Positions 1-9,402 of a DNA stretch of 64,000 nt are shown piece by piece (the stretch's first letter is position 1; each line of letters begins with the position of its first letter). Source of the stretch: Streptosporangium album (lineage in GTDB: Bacteria; Actinomycetota; Actinomycetes; Streptosporangiales; Streptosporangiaceae). Position numbers and translations under genes: made by a program. The notes under the pieces are model-generated. The model made no database searches. It was given only the letters and a program-made list of their open reading frames with translations, and was not told the origin of the DNA. The DNA lies in NCBI RefSeq assembly GCF_014203795.1, contig NZ_JACHJU010000002.1, positions 992,001 through 1,056,000 on the forward strand, written 5' to 3'.

Positions 1-128
1 CGCTCGCGCAGGACGAGGTGGGCGGCGAGGTCGAAGGTGGTCCAGCCCTCGCAGAGCGTGGGGGCGTCCGGGCCGAGCTGGAGGAGCAGGTCGCCGAGAG
101 CGGCGCGTTCGGCGCGGGCATGATTCAT
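1..128 (-). CDS. TIGR03085/DinB-like metal-binding protein, N-terminal part only
   Basis: The minus strand starts at ATG 128 and reads 42 codons before leaving the window. The N-terminus begins MNHARAERAALGDLLLQLGP and continues with CEGWTTFDLAAHLVLRE. This is the opening of the TIGR03085 / mycothiol-dependent maleylpyruvate isomerase N-terminal family, which are small four-helix proteins that bind a metal through His residues. The LCEGWT and AAHL segments are typical. The gene is divergent from the ABC exporter. Its substrate is unknown and the remainder lies outside the window. Confidence 0.6.
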   Translation of the reverse strand, partial: MNHARAERAALGDLLLQLGPDAPTLCEGWTTFDLAAHLVLRE

Positions 129-278
129 CTGATCATCCTAACAATGCCGTCATCTGGGCAATCGCCTCCGATCGGGGCGGGAGACGACACTCCGGAAAGG
201 GCCTCGGGGAATAAGGACGCGATCGCGCGTGATAGTGACATACGTAGCAATGTTCATCTTCGAAAGGACACCCCCCGA

Positions 279-2087
279 GTGGCGAGCAAGGTGACTCCCG
301 CCGTCATGCGTAAGGGATTCCACGTACTCGGGGTGGCCATCCGGGCCGAGAAGGCGGTCTTCGCCGCAGCCACCCTGTCCAGCGCACTCTACGGCGTCAT
401 GACGGTCGGGTCGGCGTGGGCGCTCGGCTGGGCCACCGAGAACGTCGTGTTACCCGCCTTCGCCAAGGGGGACGTCGCGGCCGGGACACTCGTCTCGGGC
501 GCGCTTCTCATCCTGGGCGTCGCGCTGCTCAAGGCGCTCGGCGTGGCCGGCCGGCGGTTCTTCGCCGGGGTCATGCAGTACCGGATGCAGGCCCGCTCCC
601 GCCGGGAGGTCACCCGCCAGTACCTCAGGCTCCCGCTGGCCTGGCACCATCGGCACCCGACCGGCCAGCTGCTGTCCAACGCCAGCTCCGACGCCGAGGC
701 GGCCTGGGCTCCGCTGGCTCCGCTGCCGATGGCGGTCGGCGTGGTCGTCATGCTCGTCACCGCCGCCGTCGCGCTGGTGTTCACCGATCCCGTCCTCGCC
801 CTGGTCGGCTTCCTGATCTTCCCGGCGATCGCCGTGCTGAACCTGATCTACCAGCGCAGGCTCAGTCCCCTGGCCACCCGCGCCCAGCAGTTGCGCGCCG
901 AGGTCAGCGAGATCGCCCACGAGAGCTTCGACGGCGCCCTGGTCGTCAAGACCCTCGGACGCGAGGACGAGGAGACCGCCCGGTTCCAGGCCAGGGCCGA
1001 GGAGCTGCGCGACGCCAACATCGCCGTCGGCCGCGTCCGCGGCCTGTTCGATCCGATGCTGGAGGCCCTGCCCACCCTGGGCGTGCTCGCGGTGCTGATC
1101 GTCGGCGCGTGGAGGCTGGAGAGCGGCGCGGTCAGCTCGGGCGTCCTGATCCAGGTCGCCTACCTGTTCACCCTGCTGGCCTTCCCGATCCGCGCGCTCG
1201 GCTGGGTGCTCGCCGAGCTGCCCCGCGCCGTCGTCGGCTACGAGAGGGTGCAGGCCGTCCTGACCGCGACCGGCTCCATGGAGTACGGCACCGCCACGCT
1301 GCCCGGCACGCTCCCGGCCAGGCTGGAGGTCCGCGACCTCGACTACGGCTACGACGGCTTCCCGGTCCTGCGGGGGGTCGGCTTCGAGGCCGAGCCGGGC
1401 CGTACGCTCGCGCTGGTCGGCCCAACCGGCTCGGGCAAGTCCACCCTCACCCAGACCCTCGTCCGCCTGGTCGACCCGGCGGCCGGAGCCGTGCTGGTGG
1501 ACGGGGTGGACCTGCGCGACGTCGCCCGCGGCGGGGTCAGCGGGGCGGTGGCGCTGGTGCCGCAGCAGACGTTCCTGTTCGACGACACCGTGCGCGGCAA
1601 CGTCACCCTGGGCCTGCCGGTCGGCGACGAGGACGTCTGGGCGGCGTTGCGCCTGGCCCAGGCCGACGGCTTCGTCAGCGCTCTGCCCTCCGGGCTCGAC
1701 ACCAAGGTCGGCGAGCGCGGCACCACCCTGTCCGGCGGCCAGCGCCAGCGTCTGGCCCTGGCCCGCGCGCTGGTCCGCCGCCCCCGGCTGCTCATCCTGG
1801 ACGACGCCACCTCCAGCGTGGACCCCCAGGTCGAGGCCAGGATCCTGTACGGCCTGCGGGACGCGGCCCAGGCCTCGACCGTGCTGGTCGTCGCCTACCG
1901 GATGGCCACCATCGCCCTGGCCGACGAGGTCGTCTACCTCGAACACGGCAGCGTCGTCGACCGGGGATCCCACCAGGAGCTGCTCGTCCGCTGCGAGGGC
2001 TACCGCAATCTGGTCACCGCCTACGAACGCGAAGAGGCCGAGCGCGAGGCGCTCGGGGCAGAGGAAGAGGAAGAGGTCAACGCGTGA
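279..2087 (+). CDS. ABC exporter subunit, membrane plus ATPase domain (degenerate ATP-site half)
   Basis: This 602-residue half-transporter has six N-terminal membrane helices (about residues 20-330) followed by a nucleotide-binding domain. I chose GTG 279 because GAAAGGA lies 12 bases upstream; the frame stays open further upstream, but that part is not protein-like. Walker A (GPTGSGKST) is near residue 381 and the signature LSGGQ near 484. The Walker B carboxylate is Asp509 (LDDATS) instead of the usual Glu, and the H-loop His is Tyr540 (VAYRMAT). These changes make its own Walker site poorly catalytic. The next gene supplies the complementary half, so the two very likely form a heterodimeric exporter for drugs, lipids or peptides. 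The substrate cannot be read from the sequence. Confidence 0.9.
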   Translation: MASKVTPAVMRKGFHVLGVAIRAEKAVFAAATLSSALYGVMTVGSAWALGWATENVVLPAFAKGDVAAGTLVSGALLILGVALLKALGVAGRRFFAGVMQYRMQARSRREVTRQYLRLPLAWHHRHPTGQLLSNASSDAEAAWAPLAPLPMAVGVVVMLVTAAVALVFTDPVLALVGFLIFPAIAVLNLIYQRRLSPLATRAQQLRAEVSEIAHESFDGALVVKTLGREDEETARFQARAEELRDANIAVGRVRGLFDPMLEALPTLGVLAVLIVGAWRLESGAVSSGVLIQVAYLFTLLAFPIRALGWVLAELPRAVVGYERVQAVLTATGSMEYGTATLPGTLPARLEVRDLDYGYDGFPVLRGVGFEAEPGRTLALVGPTGSGKSTLTQTLVRLVDPAAGAVLVDGVDLRDVARGGVSGAVALVPQQTFLFDDTVRGNVTLGLPVGDEDVWAALRLAQADGFVSALPSGLDTKVGERGTTLSGGQRQRLALARALVRRPRLLILDDATSSVDPQVEARILYGLRDAAQASTVLVVAYRMATIALADEVVYLEHGSVVDRGSHQELLVRCEGYRNLVTAYEREEAEREALGAEEEEEVNA

Positions 2088-2159
2088 GCACTCTCACGAC
2101 CACCGACGAGAAGATGGTGCGCCGGTGAGCCTGCGGACCGTAGGGCCCTCTGCCGGGGG

Positions 2160-3938
2160 GTGCGTGTGAGCTCGCTCCACGGGGTCGAGCGGTCGGCGCT
2201 GGCCACCGTCAGGCATGGGCTGTCACTCACGCCGGAGTTCCGCAAAGGACTGGCCGGCACGCTCGCGCTGGCCGTGCTGGCGACGCTGGGCAAGGTGATC
2301 GTGCCGATCGCCGTCCAGCAGACCATCGACCGGGGACTCAAGGGAGAGGTCCCCGACCTGCCCTACATCCGCACCGCCGTGCTTCTGTGCGCCGCCGCCG
2401 TGGTGATCACCGCGCTGTGCGCGTATCTGATGAACGTCCGCCTCTACAAGGCCACCGAGACCTCCCTGGCCGGGCTGCGGGTACGCGGTTTCCGGCATGT
2501 GCACGACCTGTCGGTGCTCACCCAGAACTCCGAGCGGCGCGGCGCCCTGGTCTCCCGGGTCACCGGTGACGTGGACCAGATCAGCGTGTTCATGCAGTGG
2601 GGCGGGCTGATGGTCATCGTCGCCCTGGGGCAGCTTCTGGTCGCCACCGTGCTGATGTTCATCTACTCCTGGCAGCTGGCCCTGCTGGTCTGGGTCTGCT
2701 TCCTGCCGCTCATGGTCGTGCTGCCGCGCTTCCAGCGGTGGCTGTCGGGCGCCTACACGCTGGTCCGCGAGCGCGCGGGTGACATGCTCGCCGCCGTCAG
2801 CGAGTCGGTGGTGGGGGCGGCGGTGGTCCGGGCCCACGGTTCGGAGGCCCGTACGGCCGAGCGGCTGGACACCGCGATCGACGCCAACAAGGCCGCGCAG
2901 GCCCGCACGCAGCGGATCGTGGCGACCGTGTTCCCGCTGACCGAGATCGTCGCGTCGGTGGCGATCGCCGGGGTGGTGGTGCTCGGGGTGAAGCTGGGCG
3001 TCGCCGGTGAGATCACCGCCGGGCGCCTGATCGCGTTCCTGTTCCTGATCACGCTGTTCGTCTCGCCGTTGCAGACCGCCACCGAGGTGCTCAACGAGGC
3101 GCAGAACGCGATCGCCGGCTGGCGGCGCATCCTCGGCGTGCTCGACACGCCACCCGACGTCGCCGACCCCGGCCCGCAGGGCGTCGAGCTGCCCCGCGGG
3201 CCGATCTCGGTCTCCTTCGAGGAGGTCGGCTTCGCCTACCCCGGAGGGGTGCCGGTGCTCAGCGAGGTGTCGGTGGACATCCGGCCGCGCTCGCGGATCG
3301 CGGTGGTGGGGGAGACCGGCTCGGGGAAGACGACCTTCGCCAAGCTGCTCACCCGCCTGATGGACCCGGTCTCCGGCCGGGTCACCGTGGACGGTGAGGA
3401 TCTGCGCGGTGTCCGCTTCTCCTCGCTGCGCGAGCGGATCGTCATGGTGCCGCAGGACGGTTTCCTGTTCGACGGGACCCTGGAGGAGAACATCCGTTTC
3501 GGCCGCCCGTCGGCGACCGAGGCGGAGATCCGGCTGGCCATGACCGAGCTGGGGCTCACCGACTGGCTGGAGGGCCTGCCCGCGGGCCTTTCCACCCCCG
3601 TCGGCCAGCGCGGGGAGTCGCTGTCGGCGGGGGAGCGCCAGCTCGTCGCGCTGGCCCGCGCCTACCTGGCCGACCCCGACCTGCTCCTGCTCGACGAGGC
3701 CACCTCCGCGGTGGACCCGGCGACGGAGGTACGGCTGGCGCGTGCCCTGGAGGGCGTGACGCGGGGCCGTACCGCCATCTCCATCGCCCACCGGCTGTCG
3801 ACGGCGGAGGCCGCCGACGAGGTGCTCGTCTTCGACCGGGGGCGCATCGTGCAGCGTGGTCCGCACGCCGAGCTCGTCGAGGAGCCCGGGGTCTACGCCG
3901 ACCTGCACGCCTCCTGGGTCTCGGCCGCCCGCTCGTAG
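2160..3938 (+). CDS. ABC exporter subunit, membrane plus ATPase domain (catalytic half)
   Basis: The protein has 592 residues if started at GTG 2160; GTG 2166, two codons in, is an equally plausible start. Six transmembrane helices are followed by an ATPase domain with Walker A GETGSGKTT, Walker B LLLLDEATSAVDP with the catalytic Glu, and H-loop IAHRLST. Its signature is LSAGE (from residue 488) instead of LSGGQ. It therefore carries the intact Walker A/B and switch His, while the partner (279-2087) carries the intact signature, as in the TM287/288, LmrCD and TmrAB type of asymmetric exporter. The 72-base gap after the first subunit suggests one operon. A hairpin follows the gene. Confidence 0.9.
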   Translation: MRVSSLHGVERSALATVRHGLSLTPEFRKGLAGTLALAVLATLGKVIVPIAVQQTIDRGLKGEVPDLPYIRTAVLLCAAAVVITALCAYLMNVRLYKATETSLAGLRVRGFRHVHDLSVLTQNSERRGALVSRVTGDVDQISVFMQWGGLMVIVALGQLLVATVLMFIYSWQLALLVWVCFLPLMVVLPRFQRWLSGAYTLVRERAGDMLAAVSESVVGAAVVRAHGSEARTAERLDTAIDANKAAQARTQRIVATVFPLTEIVASVAIAGVVVLGVKLGVAGEITAGRLIAFLFLITLFVSPLQTATEVLNEAQNAIAGWRRILGVLDTPPDVADPGPQGVELPRGPISVSFEEVGFAYPGGVPVLSEVSVDIRPRSRIAVVGETGSGKTTFAKLLTRLMDPVSGRVTVDGEDLRGVRFSSLRERIVMVPQDGFLFDGTLEENIRFGRPSATEAEIRLAMTELGLTDWLEGLPAGLSTPVGQRGESLSAGERQLVALARAYLADPDLLLLDEATSAVDPATEVRLARALEGVTRGRTAISIAHRLSTAEAADEVLVFDRGRIVQRGPHAELVEEPGVYADLHASWVSAARS

Positions 3939-3972
3939 CGGGCGGCTTCGTCAAGGGTTTTCTCGAAGGGGT

Positions 3973-4001
3973 GGGGGCCGATCGTCTCGGGATCGGCCCC
4001 C
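3973..4001 (+). terminator. Hairpin terminator after the ABC exporter
   Basis: A perfect 11-bp stem (GGGGGCCGATC at 3973-3983 and its complement at 3991-4001) closes a 7-base loop. There is no T-run, which is common in high-GC actinobacteria. It lies 35 bases past the exporter stop codon and before ppk2. Confidence 0.6.
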
Positions 4002-4117
4002 AGGTCGTATCCCGCGTCGCGTGGGAGAGACCCCGCCGAGGGTGGTGCGGAGGGTTAACGGCTTCCAGGGGAGGTAAGGAGCGGGGTGAGCGCGAAGTCT
4101 CCTCGGGGGTAGGGATC

Positions 4118-5074
4118 ATGTCGGATGTGCTGGGGGAGGACCCCAAGAAGACGCAGTTCCCCGTGCTCGACGTCCGCTCGGCCGTGGCCCGCAGTGACCT
4201 GCTGGACGAGCTGTCGAACCTGCGGGTCCTGGACGACGATGACGACGATCCCGTTCTGGTGCGGCTGGACGGCACCCCGGTCGACACCTGGCGGGAGAGG
4301 TATCCCTACGGGGAGCGGATGAGCCGGGCCGAGTACGACCGCCTCAAGCGGCTGCTCCAGATCGAGCTGCTCAAGCTGCAGTATTGGATCAAGGACACCG
4401 GCGGCCGGCTGGTCGTCCTGTTCGAGGGGCGCGACGCGGCGGGCAAGGGCGGCACGATCAAGCGGTTCATGGAGCACCTCAACCCGCGCGGGGCCGCCGT
4501 GGTCGCGCTGGAGAAGCCCAGCGAGCGCGAGAGCACCCAGTGGTACTTCCAGCGCTACGTCTCCCACCTGCCGGCCGCGGGGGAGATGGTCTTCTTCGAC
4601 CGCTCCTGGTACAACCGCGCGGGAGTGGAACGGGTGATGGGCTTCTGCTCTCCCGAGGAGTATCTGGAGTTCATGGAGCAGGCCCCCGGGTTCGAGCGCA
4701 TGCTCGTCCGCGACGGCATCCACCTGGTGAAGTTCTGGTTCTCGGTCTCCCGCTCCGAGCAGCGCACCCGGTTCGTGATCCGCCAGGTCGATCCGGTGCG
4801 CCAGTGGAAGCTGTCGCCCATGGACCTGCAGTCACTGGACAAGTGGGAGCAGTACACCCAGGCGAAGGAGGACATGTTCCTCTATACCGACACGGAGGAC
4901 GCGCCGTGGACGGTGATCAAGAGCAACGACAAGAAACGGGCCAGGATCGAGGCCATGCGTCACCTTCTCAGCCGGTTCGAGTACGACAACAAGGACCACG
5001 AGGTCGTGGGCGAGCCCGACCCCAGGATCGTCGTCCAGGCGGCCGACCTGTTCGACGACGACCGCACGCGCTGA
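4118..5074 (+). CDS. ppk2: Polyphosphate kinase 2 (PPK2 family)
   Basis: This 318-residue cytoplasmic enzyme transfers phosphate between polyphosphate and nucleotides. I chose ATG 4118, preceded by GGGGTAGGG; an upstream in-frame start adds residues unlike the family. The Walker A-like motif [11 protein letters not shown] is at 102-112, the lid/Walker B segment DRSWYNRAG at 161-169, and the conserved [18 protein letters not shown] near the C-terminus. A single PPK2 domain preceded by an acidic extension (DDDDD near residue 40) fits class I, which mainly phosphorylates nucleoside diphosphates. The exact nucleotide preference is not visible. It stands alone, between a hairpin and hisI. Confidence 0.92.
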   Translation: MSDVLGEDPKKTQFPVLDVRSAVARSDLLDELSNLRVLDDDDDDPVLVRLDGTPVDTWRERYPYGERMSRAEYDRLKRLLQIELLKLQYWIKDTGGRLVVLFEGRDAAGKGGTIKRFMEHLNPRGAAVVALEKPSERESTQWYFQRYVSHLPAAGEMVFFDRSWYNRAGVERVMGFCSPEEYLEFMEQAPGFERMLVRDGIHLVKFWFSVSRSEQRTRFVIRQVDPVRQWKLSPMDLQSLDKWEQYTQAKEDMFLYTDTEDAPWTVIKSNDKKRARIEAMRHLLSRFEYDNKDHEVVGEPDPRIVVQAADLFDDDRTR

Positions 5075-5130
5075 GCCGGTGGCGCCGGGCCGGACGTCAC
5101 CCCTGCCCCTGGCTGCGGCACAATTGCCGC

Positions 5131-5478
5131 ATGTCCCTTGACCCCGCCATCGCGGCACGGCTGAAGCGCACCGCTGACGGGCTGGTGCCCGCGATCGTCC
5201 AGCAGCACGACACGGGCGAGGTGCTGATGCTCGCCTGGATGGACGACGAGGCCCTGCACCGCACGCTCACCACCGGCCGTGCCACCTACTGGTCGCGCAG
5301 CCGCGGAGCCTACTGGGTGAAGGGCGACACCTCCGGTCACGTCCAGCACGTCAGGTCCGCCGCCCTCGACTGCGACGGCGACACGATCCTGCTCAAGGTC
5401 GACCAGGTGGGCGCCGCCTGTCACACCGGCGACCGGACCTGTTTCGACGCCGACCCGCTGGCGGTGGACCCGAGGTGA
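5131..5478 (+). CDS. hisI: Phosphoribosyl-AMP cyclohydrolase
   Basis: HisI opens the purine ring of phosphoribosyl-AMP in the third step of histidine synthesis. The protein has 115 residues, the usual length for the stand-alone form without the HisE domain. The metal ligands are visible: Asp80, Asp82 and Asp84 with Cys81 (DCDGD), plus Cys97 and Cys104 (ACHTGDRTC), giving the Zn cysteines and Mg aspartates of the family. ATG 5131 gives the standard N-terminus [11 protein letters not shown]. The stop codon overlaps the GTG of the next gene (GTGA), so the two are translationally coupled. Confidence 0.95.
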   Translation: MSLDPAIAARLKRTADGLVPAIVQQHDTGEVLMLAWMDDEALHRTLTTGRATYWSRSRGAYWVKGDTSGHVQHVRSAALDCDGDTILLKVDQVGAACHTGDRTCFDADPLAVDPR

Positions 5479-6080
5479 CGGCCAGGCGGGCGCTGTGGAC
5501 CTGGGTGGCCGCCTGCGTGGCGGGCGCCGCGCTCGTGCTGCTCGCCGCCGGGCGCGACTGGTCCACCGTCACCCACGGCACGCGCACGGTGGCGGTCTCC
5601 GCCGCGGAGCTGGCCCCCGCCCTCGGCCCGGCGGCGTGGGCGGCGCTCGCCGCGGTGGTCGCCGTGCTCGCGACCCGGGGCGCGTGGCGCAGGGTCATCG
5701 GTGCCGTGATCGCGCTCTGCGGGGCGGGCACCCTCGCCTGGGCCTGGCAGGCGAGCCGTACGGACGCGGCGCTGCGGGCGGCCGCCGAGCGGATCCCCAT
5801 GGCCGAGACCGGCGCCCTGCACGCCGCGCCCGTCGCCGTCTGGCCGCTGGTCGCCGCGGTGGGCGGGCTGCTGCTGGTGGGCGGGGGAGTGGTGGCGGCA
5901 CTGCGGGGCGCCGGCTGGCCCGGCATGTCCGACCGTTACGACCGCCGCGGGCCGGGCTCCGCGGGCCGTACCGGCGGTGGCGTCCAGAGCGAGCGGGCGT
6001 TGTGGGACGCGATCGACCTCGGCGACGATCCGACGGTCGGGCCGGATGACACGGTTGAGCCGGACAAAAAGGATCAATGA
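5475..6080 (+). CDS. Trp-biosynthesis-associated membrane protein (TIGR02234 family)
   Basis: The protein has 201 residues and four hydrophobic helices: after Arg4/Arg5, at about 38-65, 70-90 and 115-140. The C-terminal tail is charged and cytoplasmic. The loop [14 protein letters not shown] between the first helices is typical of the TIGR02234 family, which is found in actinobacterial trp regions. Its role is unknown. GTG 5475 overlaps the hisI stop by four bases. In many relatives trpE lies between hisI and this gene; here it does not. Confidence 0.8.
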   Translation: MTARRALWTWVAACVAGAALVLLAAGRDWSTVTHGTRTVAVSAAELAPALGPAAWAALAAVVAVLATRGAWRRVIGAVIALCGAGTLAWAWQASRTDAALRAAAERIPMAETGALHAAPVAVWPLVAAVGGLLLVGGGVVAALRGAGWPGMSDRYDRRGPGSAGRTGGGVQSERALWDAIDLGDDPTVGPDDTVEPDKKDQ

Positions 6081-6193
6081 CAACCATCCGCGCTGCCCTC
6101 CGGTCACAACTTGCCTACGGAGCCAGTGGGCTTCCTTGGGCGAGAGGCGGGTTTCGTTAGGATTTCCCCGCAACTCGCATAAGGGGAGTGTTG

Positions 6194-6601
6194 ATGAGTT
6201 ACGGGAATCAGTCCGGTGGTTACGGACCGCCGCAGGGCGGCGGATACGGCTCCTCCGGCGGATACGGTTCCTCCGGCGGGTACGGCCCGCCGCCCGGCGG
6301 TGGCTACGACCCCTACGGTTACGGAGCTCCGCCGCCCCGCGGCAACAACGGCATGTCCATCGCCGCGCTGATCATGGGCATCGCCGGGCTGTTCCTGTGC
6401 GGCGTCACCTCGGTCGTGGGTGTCGTGCTCGGTCACGTCTCCCTGAACCAGATCAAGCGGACGGGCGAGGAGGGGCGGGGCATGGCCATCGCCGGCCTGG
6501 TCCTGTCCTACTTCGGCGTCGCCTGCTGGCTGGTCGTGCTGGTGGTCTGGCTCGTCGCGATCGGCGTTCTGGCCGGCTCCGCCTCGCTGTCGGGTTACTG
6601 A
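6194..6601 (+). CDS. DUF4190 small membrane protein with Gly/Tyr/Pro-rich N-terminus
   Basis: ATG 6194 follows AAGGGGAG at 6181. The first 50 residues are a low-complexity GYG, GSSGGY and GPP repeat region. The DUF4190 core follows: MSIAALIMGIAGLFLCG, then GHVSLNQIKRTGEEGRGMA and a second hydrophobic block. Two to three membrane helices are predicted by eye. Such proteins are common in actinobacteria and have no established function. It sits between the TIGR02234 gene and the DUF2752 gene on the same strand, so it may be part of the trp-associated group. Confidence 0.8.
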   Translation: MSYGNQSGGYGPPQGGGYGSSGGYGSSGGYGPPPGGGYDPYGYGAPPPRGNNGMSIAALIMGIAGLFLCGVTSVVGVVLGHVSLNQIKRTGEEGRGMAIAGLVLSYFGVACWLVVLVVWLVAIGVLAGSASLSGY

Positions 6602-6682
6602 CGGCCATCCGCGTCCCTGCTGGGTATCGTGGCCGGTGACGGGGAGAAGCTCAGTCGCCGGTGAAGGGGTGCGGACGGGCCG

Positions 6683-7108
6683 ATGACGACGGGGAACGCG
6701 ACAGATGTGCGGAGGGCGAGGGCCCTGCTGGTCCCGGCCGGCGTCGCGCTGGCGGCCGGCGCCGCAGTCGCGTTCGTGGGCGCGGTGGACCCGAACGTGC
6801 CGGGACACTACCCCACGTGCCCGTTCCTGCTGCTCACCGGCCTCTACTGTCCCGGCTGCGGCGGCCTGCGAGCCGTGTACGCGCTGGCCCACGGCGACCC
6901 CGTCACCGCCTTCGGGCTCAATCCCTTCCTCGTGGCCATGGTCCCGCTCCTGGCCTTCCTTTGGGGGCGCTGGACGTTGCGCTCCTGGCGGGGCGGGCCG
7001 TTCGACGGGAGGGCCGTACGCCCTGTGTATGTGTGGGCGTTCCTCGTGTCGATGATCCTGTTTTGGATAGTACGAAATATTCCCATTGGGGAATTCTTGG
7101 CTCCATAG
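6683..7108 (+). CDS. DUF2752 membrane protein
   Basis: This 141-residue protein has about three membrane helices. The family signature is clear: YPTCPFLLLTGLYCPGCGGLRA followed by ALAHGDPVTAFGLNPF, so two Cys pairs lie near the membrane surface. DUF2752 proteins have no assigned reaction. Their neighbourhood with DUF4190 and trp genes is recurrent in actinobacteria, as far as I recall. The next feature is a hairpin, so this gene probably ends the small-membrane-protein group. Confidence 0.8.
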   Translation: MTTGNATDVRRARALLVPAGVALAAGAAVAFVGAVDPNVPGHYPTCPFLLLTGLYCPGCGGLRAVYALAHGDPVTAFGLNPFLVAMVPLLAFLWGRWTLRSWRGGPFDGRAVRPVYVWAFLVSMILFWIVRNIPIGEFLAP

Positions 7109-7120
7109 TCACCGATAGGC

Positions 7121-7141
7121 GTCACCCCGTGGCGGGGTGAC
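7121..7141 (+). terminator. Short hairpin between DUF2752 gene and trpC
   Basis: An 8-bp perfect stem (GTCACCCC at 7121-7128 and GGGGTGAC at 7134-7141) has a 5-base loop and starts 13 bases after the DUF2752 stop codon. It may terminate that transcript. It could also act as a leader element for trpCBA, but I see no run of Trp codons that would support classical attenuation. Confidence 0.4.
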
Positions 7142-7199
7142 CTCGGCAAGGCCGATAGCATCGGCTGGACAAGGCAATCGATCGGGAGGGGCCTTACTC

Positions 7200-7280
7200 G
7201 TGAGCGAGTGGAGCGAGCGGACCATGGGCACGGCAGCGTTCGCGGACTTGACCTCCGAGGTTCGCGAGGAGGGCAAGTGA
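7200..7280 (+). CDS. Possible 26-codon leader ORF coupled to trpC
   Basis: GTG 7200 opens a 26-codon frame whose TGA (7278-7280) overlaps the GTG start of trpC (7277) in the GTGA arrangement. GGGAGGGG lies a few bases upstream at 7184-7191. The peptide is [20 protein letters not shown] plus VREEGK and contains one Trp codon. The opening GTGAGCGAG-TGGAGCGAG is itself a short direct repeat. It could be a translated coupling leader or chance; conservation would decide. Confidence 0.35.
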   Translation: MSEWSERTMGTAAFADLTSEVREEGK

Positions 7281-8086
7281 GCGTGCTGGAGGAGATCCTC
7301 GAAGGAGTCCGAGCCGATCTGGCCGAACGGCAGGAGGCGGTGTCGCTGACCGCGCTCAAGGAGCGGGCCGGTCGGGCGCCCACCCCCCGTGACGCCTACG
7401 CGGCGCTGGGGGGCGACCAGGTGGCGGTCATCGCCGAGGTGAAGCGTTCCAGCCCGTCCAAGGGCGCGCTGGCCGCGATCGCCGATCCCGCCGCGCTCGC
7501 CGGTGACTACGAGGCCGGTGGCGCCCATGTCATCAGCGTGCTGACCGAGAGGCGCCGCTTCGGCGGCAGCCTCGACGACCTCGCCGCCGTGCGCGCCGTG
7601 GTCGACATCCCGGTGCTGCGCAAGGACTTCGTCGTCACCTCCTACCAGCTCTGGGAGGCCCGCGCCTACGGAGCCGATCTGGTGTTGCTGATCGTGGCCG
7701 CGCTGGACCAGAACGCGCTGGTCTCGCTCATCGAGCGGGCCGAGTCGATCGGGCTGACCCCGCTGGTCGAGGTGCACACCGAGGAGGAGCTCGACCGGGC
7801 GATCGAGGCCGGAGCCAAGATCATCGGCATCAACGCGCGCAACCTCAAGACCCTCGAGGTGGACCGCGACGTCTTCGCCAAGCTGGCCCCGAAGATCCCC
7901 GACGGCGTCATCAAGATCGCCGAGTCGGGCGTGCGCGGCCCCCACGACCTGCTCGCCTACGCCAGGGCGGGAGCCGACGCCGTCCTGGTGGGCGAGAGCC
8001 TGGTCACCGGCAAGGACCCGCGGGCCGCCGTGGTGGACCTGGTCACCGCCGGCGCCCACCCCGCATCCCGACCAGAGGGGCAGTAA
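7277..8086 (+). CDS. trpC: Indole-3-glycerol-phosphate synthase
   Basis: TrpC closes the indole ring in the fourth step of tryptophan synthesis. The 269-residue protein is a single TIM barrel, without the TrpF fusion seen in enterobacteria. GTG 7277 has GAGGAGGG at 7266-7273. The catalytic and phosphate-binding motifs are present: [47 protein letters not shown], and the C-terminal IAESGV with AVLVGESLV. It is followed by trpB after a 3-base gap, so the genes form one operon. Confidence 0.95.
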   Translation: MSVLEEILEGVRADLAERQEAVSLTALKERAGRAPTPRDAYAALGGDQVAVIAEVKRSSPSKGALAAIADPAALAGDYEAGGAHVISVLTERRRFGGSLDDLAAVRAVVDIPVLRKDFVVTSYQLWEARAYGADLVLLIVAALDQNALVSLIERAESIGLTPLVEVHTEEELDRAIEAGAKIIGINARNLKTLEVDRDVFAKLAPKIPDGVIKIAESGVRGPHDLLAYARAGADAVLVGESLVTGKDPRAAVVDLVTAGAHPASRPEGQ

Positions 8087-8089
8087 GCA

Positions 8090-9334
<1,245 letters not shown>

Positions 9335-9347
9335 CGACCGCTTGCTT

Positions 9348-9370
9348 CCCCTCCGGCGTGGCCGGAGGGG
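9348..9370 (+). promoter_or_regulatory. Intercistronic hairpin between trpB and trpA
   Basis: A perfect 10-bp stem (CCCCTCCGGC at 9348-9357, GCCGGAGGGG at 9361-9370) has a 3-base loop. It lies in the 68-base gap separating trpB from trpA, a gap unusually large for genes whose products form one alpha2-beta2 complex. It may be an RNA-processing or partial-termination site that sets the ratio of the two subunits. Confidence 0.4.
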
Positions 9371-9402
9371 ACTAAAAGGCCCGAACCGCAACGGAACCCA
9401 AG

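Noticed and set aside
18-278. Longer N-terminus for the first ABC subunit
   Set aside because: The in-frame upstream sequence overlaps the divergent gene and is not hydrophobic or family-like. GTG 279 has a well-placed ribosome-binding site.
2084-2128. A 14-codon ORF between the two ABC subunits, coupled to the first stop codon
   Set aside because: It is too short to support, has no Shine-Dalgarno signal of its own, and probably only keeps ribosomes moving to the second subunit.
7142-7276. Classical Trp attenuator leader before trpC
   Set aside because: The short ORF has a single Trp codon, and I could not draw competing terminator and antiterminator stems.
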